A stretch of DNA of 64,000 nt from Xanthomonas arboricola (GTDB taxonomy: Bacteria > Pseudomonadota > Gammaproteobacteria > Xanthomonadales > Xanthomonadaceae). Below are positions 30,079 through 38,188 of the stretch, piece after piece; within the stretch, counting starts at the first letter, position 1, and each line of letters starts with the position of its first letter. The stretch spans positions 1,054,001 through 1,118,000 of the forward strand of contig NZ_MIGY01000001.1 in NCBI RefSeq assembly GCF_002940665.1. Direction: 5' to 3'. Made by a program: the position numbers and the translations under genes. The notes under the pieces are model-generated. The model was not told where the DNA came from, searched no databases, and was given only the letters and a program-made list of their open reading frames with translations.

Positions 30079-31367
30079 TACGCGGCCTCCTGCTGCGCGC
30101 GGGCGCTGCGTGGCGACAGGTAACGGAAGATGTCCAGGCCTTCGCTGTCGATGTCGGGCGTACGGCCCTGCATCAGGTCGGCCAGATAGCGGCCCGAGCC
30201 GCAGGCCATGGTCCAGCCCAGGGTGCCGTGGCCGGTATTGAGGAACAGGTTGGCATACGGCGTGGCACCGACCACCGGCGTACCGTCCGGCGTGGCCGGG
30301 CGCAGACCGGTCCAGAACTCGGCCCGGGCCAGATCGCCGGCGCCGGGGAACAGGTCGTTGACCACCATCTCCAGCGTGGCGCGGCGGCGCGGATTCAACG
30401 ACAGGTCGAAGCCGGCCACTTCGGCCATGCCGCCAACGCGGATACGGTCGTCGAAGCGAGTCAGCGCGATCTTGTAGCTCTCGTCCAGCACCGTGGAGGT
30501 CGGCGCGCGCTGTGCATCCACGATCGGAATGGTCAGCGAGTAGCCCTTGAGCGGATACACCGGCAGATGCAGGCCGAGCGAGAGCAGCAGGTCGGCCGAG
30601 TAGCTGCCCAGCGCCAGCACGTAGCGGTCGGCGGTTTCGATACGGCCATCGATCTGCACGCCGGTGACGCGCCCGCCTTGATGCTGCAGGTGCTCGATCT
30701 GCTGCCCGTAGCGGAACTCCACCCCGGCCTGCGCGGCCAGCTCGGCCAGGCGTTGGGTGAACAGCCGGCAGTCGCCGGTCTGATCTTCGGGCAGGCGCAA
30801 GGCACCGGCCATCCGCGCGCCACCACCGGCCAGCCCCGGTTCGAACTGGGCGATCTGCGCCGGGGTCAGCAGTTCGTAGGGCACGCCGTACTGGGCCAGC
30901 ACCTCGATGTCCTGCGCGGCGGCATCCAGCTGCTGCTGGGTGCGGAACAGCTGGGTGGTGCCGAGCTGGCGGCCCTCGAACTCGATGCCGGTGCTGGCAC
31001 GCAATGCATTCAGGCAATCGCGGCTGTAGTCGGACATGCGCACCATGCGCGCCTTGTTCACCGCATAGCGCTCGGCAGTGCAGTTGCGCAGCATCTGGCT
31101 GAGCCAGGCCAGCTGACGCAGATCGCGGGTGGGCCGGATCGACAGCGGTGCATGCTGCTCGAACAGCCACTTCACCGCCTTGCCGGGTACACCGGGCGCA
31201 GCCCACGGCGAGGTGTAGCCGAACGACAGCTGGCCGGCGTTGGCGTAGCTGGTTTCCAGCGCCGCCGCCGGTTGCCGGTCGACCACGGTGACCTCGCAAC
31301 CGGCCTGCGCCAGATACCAGGCCGTGGTGGTGCCGATGACGCCGCTACCGAGAATGAGCACCCGCAT
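30078..31367 (-). CDS. dadA: D-amino acid dehydrogenase small subunit
   Basis: This FAD enzyme oxidises D-alanine and other D-amino acids to 2-oxo acids and feeds electrons to the respiratory chain at the inner membrane. The 429-residue protein has the N-terminal Rossmann motif [36 protein letters not shown], and the C-terminal [17 protein letters not shown] and [16 protein letters not shown], all standard for DadA. AGGAG precedes the ATG at 31367. It is followed by dadX and divergent from an Lrp-type regulator, the classic alanine-catabolic arrangement. Confidence 0.95.
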   Translation of the reverse strand: MRVLILGSGVIGTTTAWYLAQAGCEVTVVDRQPAAALETSYANAGQLSFGYTSPWAAPGVPGKAVKWLFEQHAPLSIRPTRDLRQLAWLSQMLRNCTAERYAVNKARMVRMSDYSRDCLNALRASTGIEFEGRQLGTTQLFRTQQQLDAAAQDIEVLAQYGVPYELLTPAQIAQFEPGLAGGGARMAGALRLPEDQTGDCRLFTQRLAELAAQAGVEFRYGQQIEHLQHQGGRVTGVQIDGRIETADRYVLALGSYSADLLLSLGLHLPVYPLKGYSLTIPIVDAQRAPTSTVLDESYKIALTRFDDRIRVGGMAEVAGFDLSLNPRRRATLEMVVNDLFPGAGDLARAEFWTGLRPATPDGTPVVGATPYANLFLNTGHGTLGWTMACGSGRYLADLMQGRTPDIDSEGLDIFRYLSPRSARAQQEAA

Positions 31368-31515
31368 GTCGTTCTCCTGAAAAGGGCATTCCCCCACAAC
31401 CAGGCGCCGAGGGGGACAGTTAGACGCAGTATATTGCGAGCCAGGCAGTGCCATTTCTGGAATCAGTGCACCTTAGCAGTGAATCCTCCTGTCAAATCCT
31501 GTGGAAACAGACCCA
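31368..31515. promoter_or_regulatory. Divergent control region of dadA and the lrp-type gene
   Basis: This 148-base region separates dadA from the divergent regulator. For dadA, TATACT at 31433-31428 (minus strand) is a good -10 candidate. A near-symmetrical CAG...CTG box at 31446-31459 (CAGTGCCATTTCTG) resembles half of the Lrp consensus and would be a plausible operator. Both are read from sequence only. Confidence 0.4.
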
Positions 31516-31995
31516 ATGACGACCCGCACCCGTGAGCTGGACAAGATCGACCGCAAGATCCTGCGCATCCTGCAGCAGGAGGGGCGGATTTCCTTTACCG
31601 AACTGGGCGAGCGGGTGGGCCTGTCGACCACTCCCTGCACCGAGCGCGTGCGCCGGCTGGAGCGCGATGGCGCCATCACCGGTTACTACGCGCGGCTGGA
31701 CCCGCACTATCTCAAGGCGAGCCTGCTGGTGTTCGTGGAGATCAGCCTGGCCTACAAGTCCGGCGACATCTTCGAGGAGTTCCGGCGCGCCGCGCTCAAG
31801 TTGCCCAACGTGCTGGAATGCCACCTGGTCTCGGGCGATTTCGACTACCTGCTCAAGGCGCGCATCAGCGAGATGGCCTCCTATCGCAAGCTGCTCGGCA
31901 GCACCTTGCTGACCATGCCACATGTGCGCGAATCCAAGAGCTACATCGTGATGGAAGAGGTCAAGGAGACCCTGGCGCTGCCGATCGAGGGCTGA
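31516..31995 (+). CDS. Lrp/AsnC family transcriptional regulator
   Basis: This 159-residue regulator has an N-terminal winged helix-turn-helix (LDKIDRKILRILQQEGRISF, then LGERVGLSTTPCTERVRRLE) and a C-terminal RAM ligand-binding domain (YLKASLLVFVEISL; NVLECHLVSGDFDYLLKARI). It is close in sequence to leucine-responsive regulators. Placed divergently next to dadAX, it probably controls them in response to alanine, like DadR. A GTG at 31501 would add five residues; GGAA upstream favours the ATG at 31516. A G-run repeat starts two bases after the stop. Confidence 0.92.
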   Translation: MTTRTRELDKIDRKILRILQQEGRISFTELGERVGLSTTPCTERVRRLERDGAITGYYARLDPHYLKASLLVFVEISLAYKSGDIFEEFRRAALKLPNVLECHLVSGDFDYLLKARISEMASYRKLLGSTLLTMPHVRESKSYIVMEEVKETLALPIEG

Positions 31996-31996
31996 G

Positions 31997-32030
31997 ATTT
32001 GGGATTCGGGGGGTGGGGATTGCGGATTGG
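31997..32030 (+). repeat. G-run repeat directly after the lrp-type gene
   Basis: The sequence contains GGGATTCGGGG, GGGGATT and GCGGATTGG and begins two bases after the stop codon, with the G-rich strand on the mRNA. It belongs to the dispersed family described at 14218. Confidence 0.8.
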
Positions 32031-32042
32031 TAACGGCATGGG

Positions 32043-32474
32043 TCAGCGCACCACACGCATGCCGTCGCCGGTCGGGACTGCGTCGTAATAGCGCCCGGTC
32101 TTGGTGTCCAGCACCCGGTTGGCGCCTGCCGGCTGCATGCCCTGCAGCAAGCGGCCATTGCGGTCGTAGACCATCGGGGCGCTGGCCGGCGCAACCTGGC
32201 TGCCGGCCGGGGCCACCGGCGTCTGTGCCGGGCCACGGGTCGGGATGGTGGGCGCGGACGGGCGCTGGCCCAGCTGCGAGGGCACCGGAGCTGCGGCCGG
32301 CGCGGGCTGCACTGCGCGCGGCGCCGTCAGCGTGGGCCGGGCGGGCGTCGGGGTGGTGATCGGCTGCAGCGTATTGGACGAGCGCGTGCTGGTGGCCGAT
32401 TGCGCCGCCGCAGCGCCGGCGGCAGCCAACAGGCCACACAGCAGCAGGCTGCGCAGTGAAGAAGGGATCGCCAT
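32043..32474 (-). CDS. Secreted Ala/Pro-rich hypothetical protein
   Basis: This 143-residue protein has a signal peptide (MAIPSSLRSLLLCGLLAAAG, cleavage near AAA-QSA). The mature chain is mostly Pro/Ala/Thr-rich (ITTPTPARPTLTAPRAVQPA) and ends with a compact segment with VYDRNGRLLQGMQPA and DTKTGRYYDAVPTGDGMRVVR, which looks like the only folded part. No family recognised. The low-complexity half suggests a surface or cell-wall spacer. A start three codons upstream (GTG) is also possible. Confidence 0.7.
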   Translation of the reverse strand: MAIPSSLRSLLLCGLLAAAGAAAAQSATSTRSSNTLQPITTPTPARPTLTAPRAVQPAPAAAPVPSQLGQRPSAPTIPTRGPAQTPVAPAGSQVAPASAPMVYDRNGRLLQGMQPAGANRVLDTKTGRYYDAVPTGDGMRVVR

Positions 32475-32580
32475 GACGGACACCGTGTTTGATCGAGGAG
32501 TACGCATTGGATGGGGGCGCCGGCGTGCAGCGGCAATGCATCGAGTCGGCGATGGCCTGAATGCGTTCGCCAGATGCGTG

Positions 32581-32820
32581 CGGCGCGAAAGGCACTTCTC
32601 CCATCGGGAGAGGGTGGCGCGCAGCGCCGGCAGCCGGATGAGGGTGCGTGCGAAGCCTGGCAATCCGTACTGCGTCATGGCTTCGCCGCCGTACCCTCAC
32701 CCCAACCCCCGCTCCGCGCCCCGGCCTGCGCCAGCGGCGCAGGCGCACCAAGGCACGCGCCAGTGGCGCGCAAGCTGTGCCGTGGCGCCCCGGCGGGAGA
32801 GGGGCTTGCTCCCCCGCACG
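32581..32820 (+). repeat. Long dispersed intergenic repeat, copy 2 (upstream of msrB)
   Basis: This copy has the same ordered blocks as 28732-28977 but in the opposite direction: CTTCTCCCATCGGGAGAGGG, GGATGAGGGTGCGTGCGAAGCC, CCCTCACCCCAACCCCCGCT, a GCGCCCCGGC and a final GGCGGGAGAGGGG. It fills most of the 421-base gap 32475-32895 between a minus-strand gene and msrB; the msrB promoter must lie in or after it. Confidence 0.75.
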
Positions 32821-32895
32821 CTTGAACCACGCCGACAACGCCCACATCACGGATGCAGGCGTGGCACCCTGCCAGCGCGCGCATGCGAGAACCCC

Positions 32896-33360
32896 ATGAG
32901 CCAGTTCGATCTAACCCCTCCCTCCCCCGCCCAACGCGATGCCCTGATCGCCGGGCTCAGCGACGAGGAACAGCGCGTGCTGCTGCACCATGGCACCGAA
33001 GCGCCGTTCTGCGGGGTGTTCCTGGACAACAAGCTCGATGGCGTCTACACCTGCCGCCTGTGCGGGTTGCCGTTGTTCCGGTCCAGCGCCAAGTTCGAAT
33101 CCGGTACCGGCTGGCCGAGCTTCTTCGCCCCCTACGATACCGCCCATGTGCGCGAAATCCGCGATATCAGCTACGGCATGATCCGCACAGAGATCGTCTG
33201 CGCACGCTGCGACAGCCACCTGGGCCACGTGTTCCCCGACGGTCCGCCGCCGACCGGCGAACGCCACTGCCTGAACTCGGTCTCGCTGGGTTTTACCGAA
33301 CACGGTCAGGCGCTGCCGAACCCATTGCAACGCGAAGGCGCCGACGCACAATCGGCCTGA
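32896..33360 (+). CDS. msrB: Peptide methionine-R-sulfoxide reductase
   Basis: This enzyme reduces the R epimer of methionine sulfoxide in proteins. The 154-residue protein has the SelR fold: zinc Cys pairs in CRLCG and CARCD, the motif GTGWPSFF, GHVFPDGPPPTGERHCLNSV with the catalytic Cys, and the end SVSLGF. There is no signal peptide, so it is cytoplasmic. An extended N-terminus (LSDEEQRVLLHHGTEAPFCGVF) matches the family. The start at 32896 is the first in-frame Met before the domain. Confidence 0.95.
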   Translation: MSQFDLTPPSPAQRDALIAGLSDEEQRVLLHHGTEAPFCGVFLDNKLDGVYTCRLCGLPLFRSSAKFESGTGWPSFFAPYDTAHVREIRDISYGMIRTEIVCARCDSHLGHVFPDGPPPTGERHCLNSVSLGFTEHGQALPNPLQREGADAQSA

Positions 33361-33769
33361 GCCGAAACGGGTATTCCGGCTCGGAGTGATTCCGTGCCGG
33401 AGCCGTCTCGCCATATTTGCGCGGGCGCTCGCAGGCGCCGCCTTGCTGCCGACGCAACGCGGCCGCGACGACCAGGCGTCAAATCACCATTGCAACCCGG
33501 CGCGATTCACCTGAGCCGAACTGCATCATGACGCGCACTACAGAGACTGCTTGCGGCAGACGCAGCCGGGCTGCGAAATCCGTTGGTCAAGGGTGCAACG
33601 GTTCAGACGCGACCTGGCACGACCAGCGGCATTGCGGCGGACCTCCCGCGTAAAGATCTGCTGCCTGAGCCGGTCGTTCAGTTACACCGCACACCTTCAC
33701 GCCGTGTGCTTCAAGAATCCGCCGCGCAAGCCGAAACAACAGCAACCTAAGTTTGCTTCTGGCTGCGCC
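33361..33769. promoter_or_regulatory. Intergenic region upstream of motA with a possible FliA promoter
   Basis: This 409-base gap has no credible gene. At 33651-33676 TAAAGATC is followed after ten bases by GCCGGTCG, which partly fits the flagellar sigma-28 consensus (TAAAGTTT, spacer 11, GCCGATAA). The match is imperfect in the -10 half and the spacer is one short, so it is only a candidate for the class III promoter expected for motAB. An imperfect inverted repeat (GGCTCGG / CCGGAGCC) near 33378-33405 may terminate msrB. Confidence 0.35.
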
Positions 33770-34624
33770 ATGCTCATCATCATCGGCTTCATCGTCGTCA
33801 TCGTCAGCGTCCTCGGCGGCTATGTGCTGTCGCATGGCAAGCTGGGCGCGCTCTGGCAGCCGTACGAGCTGATGATCATCGGTGGCGCGGCGTTCGGTGC
33901 GTTTCTGGTCAGCACGCCAGGCAAGATCGTCAAGGAGACCTTCGCCAGCATCCTGGGTGTGTTCAAGGGCCCGCAGTACAAGTCCGACGACTACCAGGCC
34001 ACCCTGAGCCTGATCTACGAGCTGCTCAACAAGGCGCGCCGCGACGGTTTCATGGCGCTGGAAGATCACGTCGAAAAACCGCAGGACAGCACCATCTTCG
34101 GCAACTACCCCAAGGTGGTCGCCGACCATCACCTGCTGGACTTCATCACCGACTGCCTGCGCCTGATGATCGGCAGCAACATCGAGCCGCACGAGCTGGA
34201 GCCGCTGCTCGAGCTGGAGCTGGAAAAGCATCACCACGAAGCGCTGGCGCCCTCGCATGCGTTGAGCAAGGTGTCCGACGGCCTGCCCGGCTTCGGCATC
34301 GTGGCGGCCGTGCTCGGCATCGTGATCACCATGGGCGCGATCGGCGGGCCGATCGAGGAGATCGGCCACCATGTCGGCGCCGCCCTGGTCGGCACCTTCC
34401 TGGGCATCCTGCTGGCCTATGGCTTCGTCGCGCCGCTGGCGGCAGCGATGGAAGCGCGTGCCGATCAGGACGGGCGCATGTACGAGGCGGTCAAGACCGC
34501 GCTGCTGGCCTGCCTGCGTGGCTACAACCCGAAGATTGCGCTGGAGTTCGCGCGCAAGACGCTGCCCTCCAACGTGCGTCCGAGCTTTGCGGATTTCGAA
34601 ACGCACCTGAAGACGATCAAGTAG
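33770..34624 (+). CDS. motA: Flagellar motor stator protein MotA
   Basis: This is the proton-channel stator subunit of the flagellar motor, 284 residues, with four membrane helices: the pair at 1-50 (MLIIIGFIVVIVSVLGGYVL; ELMIIGGAAFGAFLV) and the pair at about 165-225 (FGIVAAVLGIVITMGAIGGP; GAALVGTFLGILLAYGFVAP). The cytoplasmic loop between them contains the conserved region used to push FliG. The long in-frame extension upstream of 33770 carries no family sequence. It is followed 10 bases later by motB. Confidence 0.96.
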   Translation: MLIIIGFIVVIVSVLGGYVLSHGKLGALWQPYELMIIGGAAFGAFLVSTPGKIVKETFASILGVFKGPQYKSDDYQATLSLIYELLNKARRDGFMALEDHVEKPQDSTIFGNYPKVVADHHLLDFITDCLRLMIGSNIEPHELEPLLELELEKHHHEALAPSHALSKVSDGLPGFGIVAAVLGIVITMGAIGGPIEEIGHHVGAALVGTFLGILLAYGFVAPLAAAMEARADQDGRMYEAVKTALLACLRGYNPKIALEFARKTLPSNVRPSFADFETHLKTIK

Positions 34625-34634
34625 GACCGCGGTC

Positions 34635-35837
34635 ATGGCCGAGGGCAAATCCACCGTCGTCATCCGACGGGTCAAGAAGGTGCAGGGCGGCGGCCATCAT
34701 GGCGGCGCCTGGAAGGTGGCGTTTGCCGACTTCGTGACCGCGATGATGGCGTTCTTCCTGGTGCTGTGGCTGATGGCCGCCACCACCAAGGAGCAGCGTG
34801 CGGCGATCTCGGAATACTTCCGCAATCCCAGCCCGTTGTCGGGCAAATCGCCGGCGCCCTCGCCGGGCATGAACGGCCCCGGCGGCGCCAGCACCTCGAT
34901 GATCAAGCTCGGCGGCACCGCCGACATGGCCAAGGGGCAGAAGGACGAGATGGGCCGCAAGCGCGACAACGCCGCCGACACCAGCGAAGACAGCCGCGCC
35001 AAGGACAAGAAGCGCCTGGAAGCGCTGATGCAGGACCTGAAGGAGGCCATCGACAAGAGCCAGGCGCTGGAGCCGTTCAAGGACCAGCTGCTGCTCGACC
35101 TCACCCCGGACGGCCTGCGCATCCAGATCGTGGACAAGCAGAACCGGCCGATGTTCGACATGGGCCGCGACCAGCTCAAGCCGTACACCGTGGCGATCCT
35201 GCGCGAGCTGTCCAGCTTCATCAACCAGGTGCCCAACCACATCAGCATCACCGGCCACACCGACACCACCGCCTATAGCAACGATACCGGTTACACCAAC
35301 TGGGAACTCAGCGCCGACCGCGCCAATGCCGCGCGCCGTGCGCTGGTGGGCGGCGGTATGGACGATGCCAAGGTCACCCGCGTGGTGGGGCTGTCCTCGT
35401 CGGTGCTGTTCGACAAGACCGACCCGCAGAACCCGATCAACCGCCGCATCAGCATCGTGGTGATGACCCAGGATGCCGAACAGGCCGCGCTGGCCGGCGC
35501 CGGCCAGGGCATTGCGCTGGGCAAGCCCACCCACGATGCCGACACCCATGTGCCGGATCTGAGTGCCGCAGCGACCACCGCCACCACCACGGCAGTGGGA
35601 ACACCGGCCGCGCAGCCTGCGGCAGGACCCGCTGCAGCTGCGTCGGCGGGCGGACCTGACACTGCGGCCAGCGTCAAACCGACCGCTGCAGCGACCCCGG
35701 CCCCCAGCGCCGTGCCGGCGGCACCGCGCGTCTCCACGCGCACCCAGGTGGCTTCGGCCACAGCGCTGGCCAAGGCCGCCGAAGCTGCCGTGGCCGCACC
35801 GCGCACTGCCGTCGGCGAAGCACCCGCGCGGCGCTGA
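34635..35837 (+). CDS. motB: Flagellar motor stator protein MotB
   Basis: This partner of MotA anchors the stator to peptidoglycan. It has 400 residues against about 310 in E. coli. The proton-binding D32 lies in FADFVTAMMAFFLVLWLM, the single membrane helix, with the plug region after it. The periplasmic OmpA-like domain (about 140-275) carries ISITGHTDTTAY and LSADRANAARRALV, the peptidoglycan-binding pattern. The extra length is a C-terminal Ala/Thr/Pro-rich tail (290-400) of low complexity that may extend across the cell wall. It is the second gene of motAB. Confidence 0.95.
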   Translation: MAEGKSTVVIRRVKKVQGGGHHGGAWKVAFADFVTAMMAFFLVLWLMAATTKEQRAAISEYFRNPSPLSGKSPAPSPGMNGPGGASTSMIKLGGTADMAKGQKDEMGRKRDNAADTSEDSRAKDKKRLEALMQDLKEAIDKSQALEPFKDQLLLDLTPDGLRIQIVDKQNRPMFDMGRDQLKPYTVAILRELSSFINQVPNHISITGHTDTTAYSNDTGYTNWELSADRANAARRALVGGGMDDAKVTRVVGLSSSVLFDKTDPQNPINRRISIVVMTQDAEQAALAGAGQGIALGKPTHDADTHVPDLSAAATTATTTAVGTPAAQPAAGPAAAASAGGPDTAASVKPTAAATPAPSAVPAAPRVSTRTQVASATALAKAAEAAVAAPRTAVGEAPARR

Positions 35838-36266
35838 CGGCGGCTGCGGGCACCTGGCAAGACGTTGCCTGGCGGTTGTTGGGGTTGTTGGGGTTGTTGG
35901 GGTTGCGGGCTGCGGGCTGCGGGCTGCGGCTACCGCTACCGCTGCGGCAGACGGTAGACGTTATCGTGCATCTCGAATCTGACGTGCATGCCGAACTTGA
36001 TGTACATGTCGGATCTGGCCACCCTGCGGGCTGCTTGTCGTCCCGAATGCCGATTCTGACCAGCATTCGCACTGGCGCTCCGGCAGACGCGCGGTGCTAG
36101 CCGCTGCAGCCTGTCCGAAATATCGCGTCAGCGGCCTTCGGAACGCCGGAAGAGCCGACAGCAGCATCGCCTGCGCGGCTGGCGTTTACCGGCCTGGCGG
36201 CGGCACCCGAGCCGGGTCGCGCGCAAGCGCCTAGAATGGTCGGCCATTCCCAGCGTCGAGAACACC
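35838..36266. other. Non-coding gap with short tandem repeats
   Basis: No gene is visible in these 429 bases. At 35874-35904 a 9-base unit (GGGTTGTTG) occurs about three times, followed at 35905-35926 by three copies of GCGGGCT and then CTACCG repeats. They lie about 40 bases after the motB stop. Such short tandem repeats often vary in number between strains. The rest has no clear promoter or terminator. Confidence 0.6.
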
Positions 36267-36863
36267 GTGTCCCGCAATTCCAAGGCCAAGCGCGACAAGC
36301 GCAAGAAGTCCCAACCCAAGCGTCCGATCTTCCGTCTGGGCCAGGCGCCGCAGATCGCCAACCATGCCGTACTGCAGGATGCCGACGGCCGCGTGGTCGC
36401 TGCGATCGGCTTGCAGAACGGCAGCGAATGGCTGCTGTCGATCGGCGGCCAGACCATGGGCAGTGCCGACAACCCGGTGCCGATGCTGGCCATGCTCAAG
36501 CACCTGGCCAATCTGCAGGAGAAGGAAGGCAAGACCATCTCGCTGGAATACTCCACCCAGCTGCAGCAGATGATCGACGACCTGGCCGCCGAAGACGGCA
36601 AGACCGCCGAGGAATACCTGACCACGCTGGTGTCCGAGTTCGAGAACAGCGACGCTGAGGGCGACGACGGCGAGGCCGGAGATGCAGAGGCAGAGGCCGA
36701 CGCAGACGCCGAGGCGAGCGATGCCCAGGCAGCTGCCGATGCGGACATCGGTGCCGACGCCACCGCCGAAGACGCCGCTGCCGCGACTGCAGGCGACGCA
36801 TCGCAGGACGACGCCGGCGACGCAACCGACGACAGCAAGAAAAAGAAGAGCAAAAAGGCCTGA
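36267..36863 (+). CDS. Conserved hypothetical protein with acidic low-complexity tail
   Basis: This 198-residue protein has a basic start (SRNSKAKRDKRKKSQPKRP), a compact middle (20-125) with NHAVLQDADGRVVAAIGLQN, WLLSIGGQTMG and LQQMIDDLAAEDG, and a very acidic tail (130-190) of Glu/Asp/Ala ending DDSKKKKSKKA. The start is GTG at 36267. I do not recognise the family. The charge pattern (basic, folded, acidic, basic) is seen in nucleic-acid or ribosome-associated proteins, but that is only analogy. The next gene begins 10 bases later. Confidence 0.75.
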   Translation: MSRNSKAKRDKRKKSQPKRPIFRLGQAPQIANHAVLQDADGRVVAAIGLQNGSEWLLSIGGQTMGSADNPVPMLAMLKHLANLQEKEGKTISLEYSTQLQQMIDDLAAEDGKTAEEYLTTLVSEFENSDAEGDDGEAGDAEAEADADAEASDAQAAADADIGADATAEDAAAATAGDASQDDAGDATDDSKKKKSKKA

Positions 36864-36873
36864 AGGCCGGCAG

Positions 36874-37158
36874 GTGGCCGTCTACGTCGACGATGCGGTG
36901 CATCTGTGGCGCGAGCAGCGCTGGGCGCACCTGCTCGGCGATACGCTGGACGAGCTGCATGCGATGGCGGCGCGGCTGGGCATTCCCCGCCGCGCCTTCC
37001 AGAACAAGCTCAGTGGCGCGCACTACGACGTGCCCGCTCCGCTACGCGCCGAAGCGATCGCGCTCGGTGCCATCGCAATCTCCCGTCATACCGACCGTGT
37101 CTTGCTCAAGGCCTTGATCGCCAATGCACGTGCACAGGCGCGCGGCGCGGTGCCTTGA
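36874..37158 (+). CDS. DUF4031 family protein
   Basis: This 94-residue protein matches DUF4031: VYVDDAVHLWREQRWAHLLG, then LDELHAMAARLGIPRRAFQN and the KLSGAHYDV block followed by LRAEAIALGAIAIS. The family has no known function; the conserved Asp-Asp, His and Lys/Tyr residues suggest an enzymatic or metal-binding role. The GTG at 36874 places the family start two residues in. It lies 10 bases after the acidic protein gene, so the two are probably co-transcribed. A G-run repeat follows the stop directly. Confidence 0.82.
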   Translation: MAVYVDDAVHLWREQRWAHLLGDTLDELHAMAARLGIPRRAFQNKLSGAHYDVPAPLRAEAIALGAIAISRHTDRVLLKALIANARAQARGAVP

Positions 37159-37190
37159 GGCGGGGATTGGGGGAGTCGGCATCGGGGAGT
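37159..37190 (+). repeat. G-run repeat directly after the DUF4031 gene
   Basis: It contains GCGGGGATTGGGGGAG and CATCGGGG and begins one base after the stop codon, with the G-rich strand as mRNA. It is the same family as 14218 and 31997. Confidence 0.75.
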
Positions 37191-37230
37191 TGTAACAGCG
37201 GTGGCCGCGCCCTGATTGGCGGCACGCCGT

Positions 37231-37297
37231 TGTAGGAGCGCGCCTGAGCGCGAGGAGCCGTCCCGGTAACGCCCGTCGCGCGCAGGCACGCTCCTAC
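37231..37297. repeat. 67-bp palindromic repeat, copy 1
   Basis: The element runs from TGTAGGAGCGCGCCTGAGCG to GCAGGCACGCTCCTAC, with ends that are inverted repeats, so the RNA or single strand folds into a long hairpin. A nearly identical copy is at 37388-37454, and a diverged one at 40885-40953. The elements lie in the 478-base gap 37159-37636, where there is no credible gene. Confidence 0.85.
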
Positions 37298-37387
37298 GTG
37301 GCAATCCGTGGTACGTGGTTGGCCTGGAGGCCTGCGATTCCAGCAGCCGCGATGACGGCATGCCTCTGCACCATGACGGCATGCCCT

Positions 37388-37454
37388 TGTAGGAGCGCGC
37401 CTGAGCGCGAGGAGCTCTCCCGGTAACGCCTGTCGCGCGCAGGCACGCTCCTAC
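37388..37454. repeat. 67-bp palindromic repeat, copy 2
   Basis: It matches copy 1 (37231-37297) except for a few central bases (AGCTCTCC for AGCCGTCC, CCTGT for CCCGT). Similarity continues past the right end (GTGGCAATC), so a slightly longer unit of about 76 bases was probably copied. Between the two copies a 13-base stretch (ATGACGGCATGCC) is also repeated. Confidence 0.85.
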
Positions 37455-37596
37455 GTGGCAATCGCTGGGCCGCGGACAACGCCGGCTTCCCAGATCTAAC
37501 GGCCTCCACGCGCTGGGCGCCCCGCCGTGGAAGCGCACGCCACCACGGCCTGTCCCGCCCCCCACACACACTCAGAGCCAGCTCTTGCGGCCCCCC

Positions 37597-37632
37597 TAAT
37601 CCCGATTCCCCAATCCCGATTCCCCAATCCCA
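37597..37632 (-). repeat. G-run repeat directly after the DUF6630-like gene
   Basis: On the minus strand it reads GGGATTGGGGAATCGGGATT twice over and lies four bases past the stop codon of the minus-strand gene at 37637, so the G-rich strand is the mRNA strand. Confidence 0.8.
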
Positions 37633-37636
37633 CCCC

Positions 37637-38188
37637 TCAGAACGCCTCATTCCCCAGCCGCACTTCCACCCCCAGCAGCGAGGTCAGCGCCAGCATGGCA
37701 TCGTCGTCGCGGCTGAGCGCGATCCAGCCGGCATAGGCATCGCCGCCGGTGTTCCAGTTCCACAGCGAGTAGCCGTGCTCGCGCAGACGATCGAAGGCCA
37801 CCGCCATCAGGTCGGGCACACTGAGATCGTGGGAAAATTCCTCGTCGTCCAGGTCGCCGCCCCAGTCGATGCGCAGGTTCCAGCGCGCGCTGAGTTCGTC
37901 GATGGCGGCAATGAACGCGCCGGTGTCCTTCCAGTCCACGAAGAAGCCCGAGCGCCAGTCGATCGCATCCTTCAAGGCCCACAACCAGGCATCGTCGCCC
38001 TCGTCGTCGTCCAGGTCGGCCTGCGCCTCGCGCCAGGTATCGAACTGGCCCAATGCGGTGTCTTCATCGCCAGGGTTGATCAGCACCAGCAGATTCCACA
38101 CCCGCGCCGGGTGGTCGTCGACATCGTCTTCGTCGCCCTCGGGCTGCAGGCCTTCGTCGTCTTCGTAGTCGGCGCTGTTATCGGGCAT
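37637..38188 (-). CDS. Conserved acidic protein (DUF6630-like)
   Basis: This 183-residue acidic cytoplasmic protein starts with an Asp/Glu-rich tail (MPDNSADYEDDEGLQPEGDE) and then a compact domain: VWNLLVLINPGDEDTALGQF, ALKDAIDWRSGFFVDWKDTG, LRIDWGGDLDDEEFSHDL and YSLWNWNTGGDAYAGWIAL. I believe this corresponds to DUF6630, a family of unknown function, but the assignment is from memory of its pattern. The start at 38188 is the only Met before the domain. It diverges from the DUF3297 gene. Confidence 0.72.
   Translation of the reverse strand: MPDNSADYEDDEGLQPEGDEDDVDDHPARVWNLLVLINPGDEDTALGQFDTWREAQADLDDDEGDDAWLWALKDAIDWRSGFFVDWKDTGAFIAAIDELSARWNLRIDWGGDLDDEEFSHDLSVPDLMAVAFDRLREHGYSLWNWNTGGDAYAGWIALSRDDDAMLALTSLLGVEVRLGNEAF

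Noticed and set aside
30079-31299. Upstream extension of the dadX frame across dadA
   Set aside because: The extension reads dadA in another frame, with no family sequence; the GTG at 30078 gives a normal racemase.
31368-31515. Sigma-54 promoter for dadA (TGGCAC on the minus strand)
   Set aside because: The TTGC half at -12 is missing at the right distance; a -10 TATACT fits better.
33551-33769. In-frame extension before MotA
   Set aside because: No MotA homology, Arg/Cys-rich; MotA starts at its first helix at 33770.
33361-33769. Possible cyclic di-GMP riboswitch upstream of motA
   Set aside because: I could not find the conserved GEMM core or tetraloop pattern.
37159-37636. CRISPR-like array in the repeat-rich gap
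   Set aside because: Only two near-identical palindromic copies, no regular spacer length, and no cas genes.
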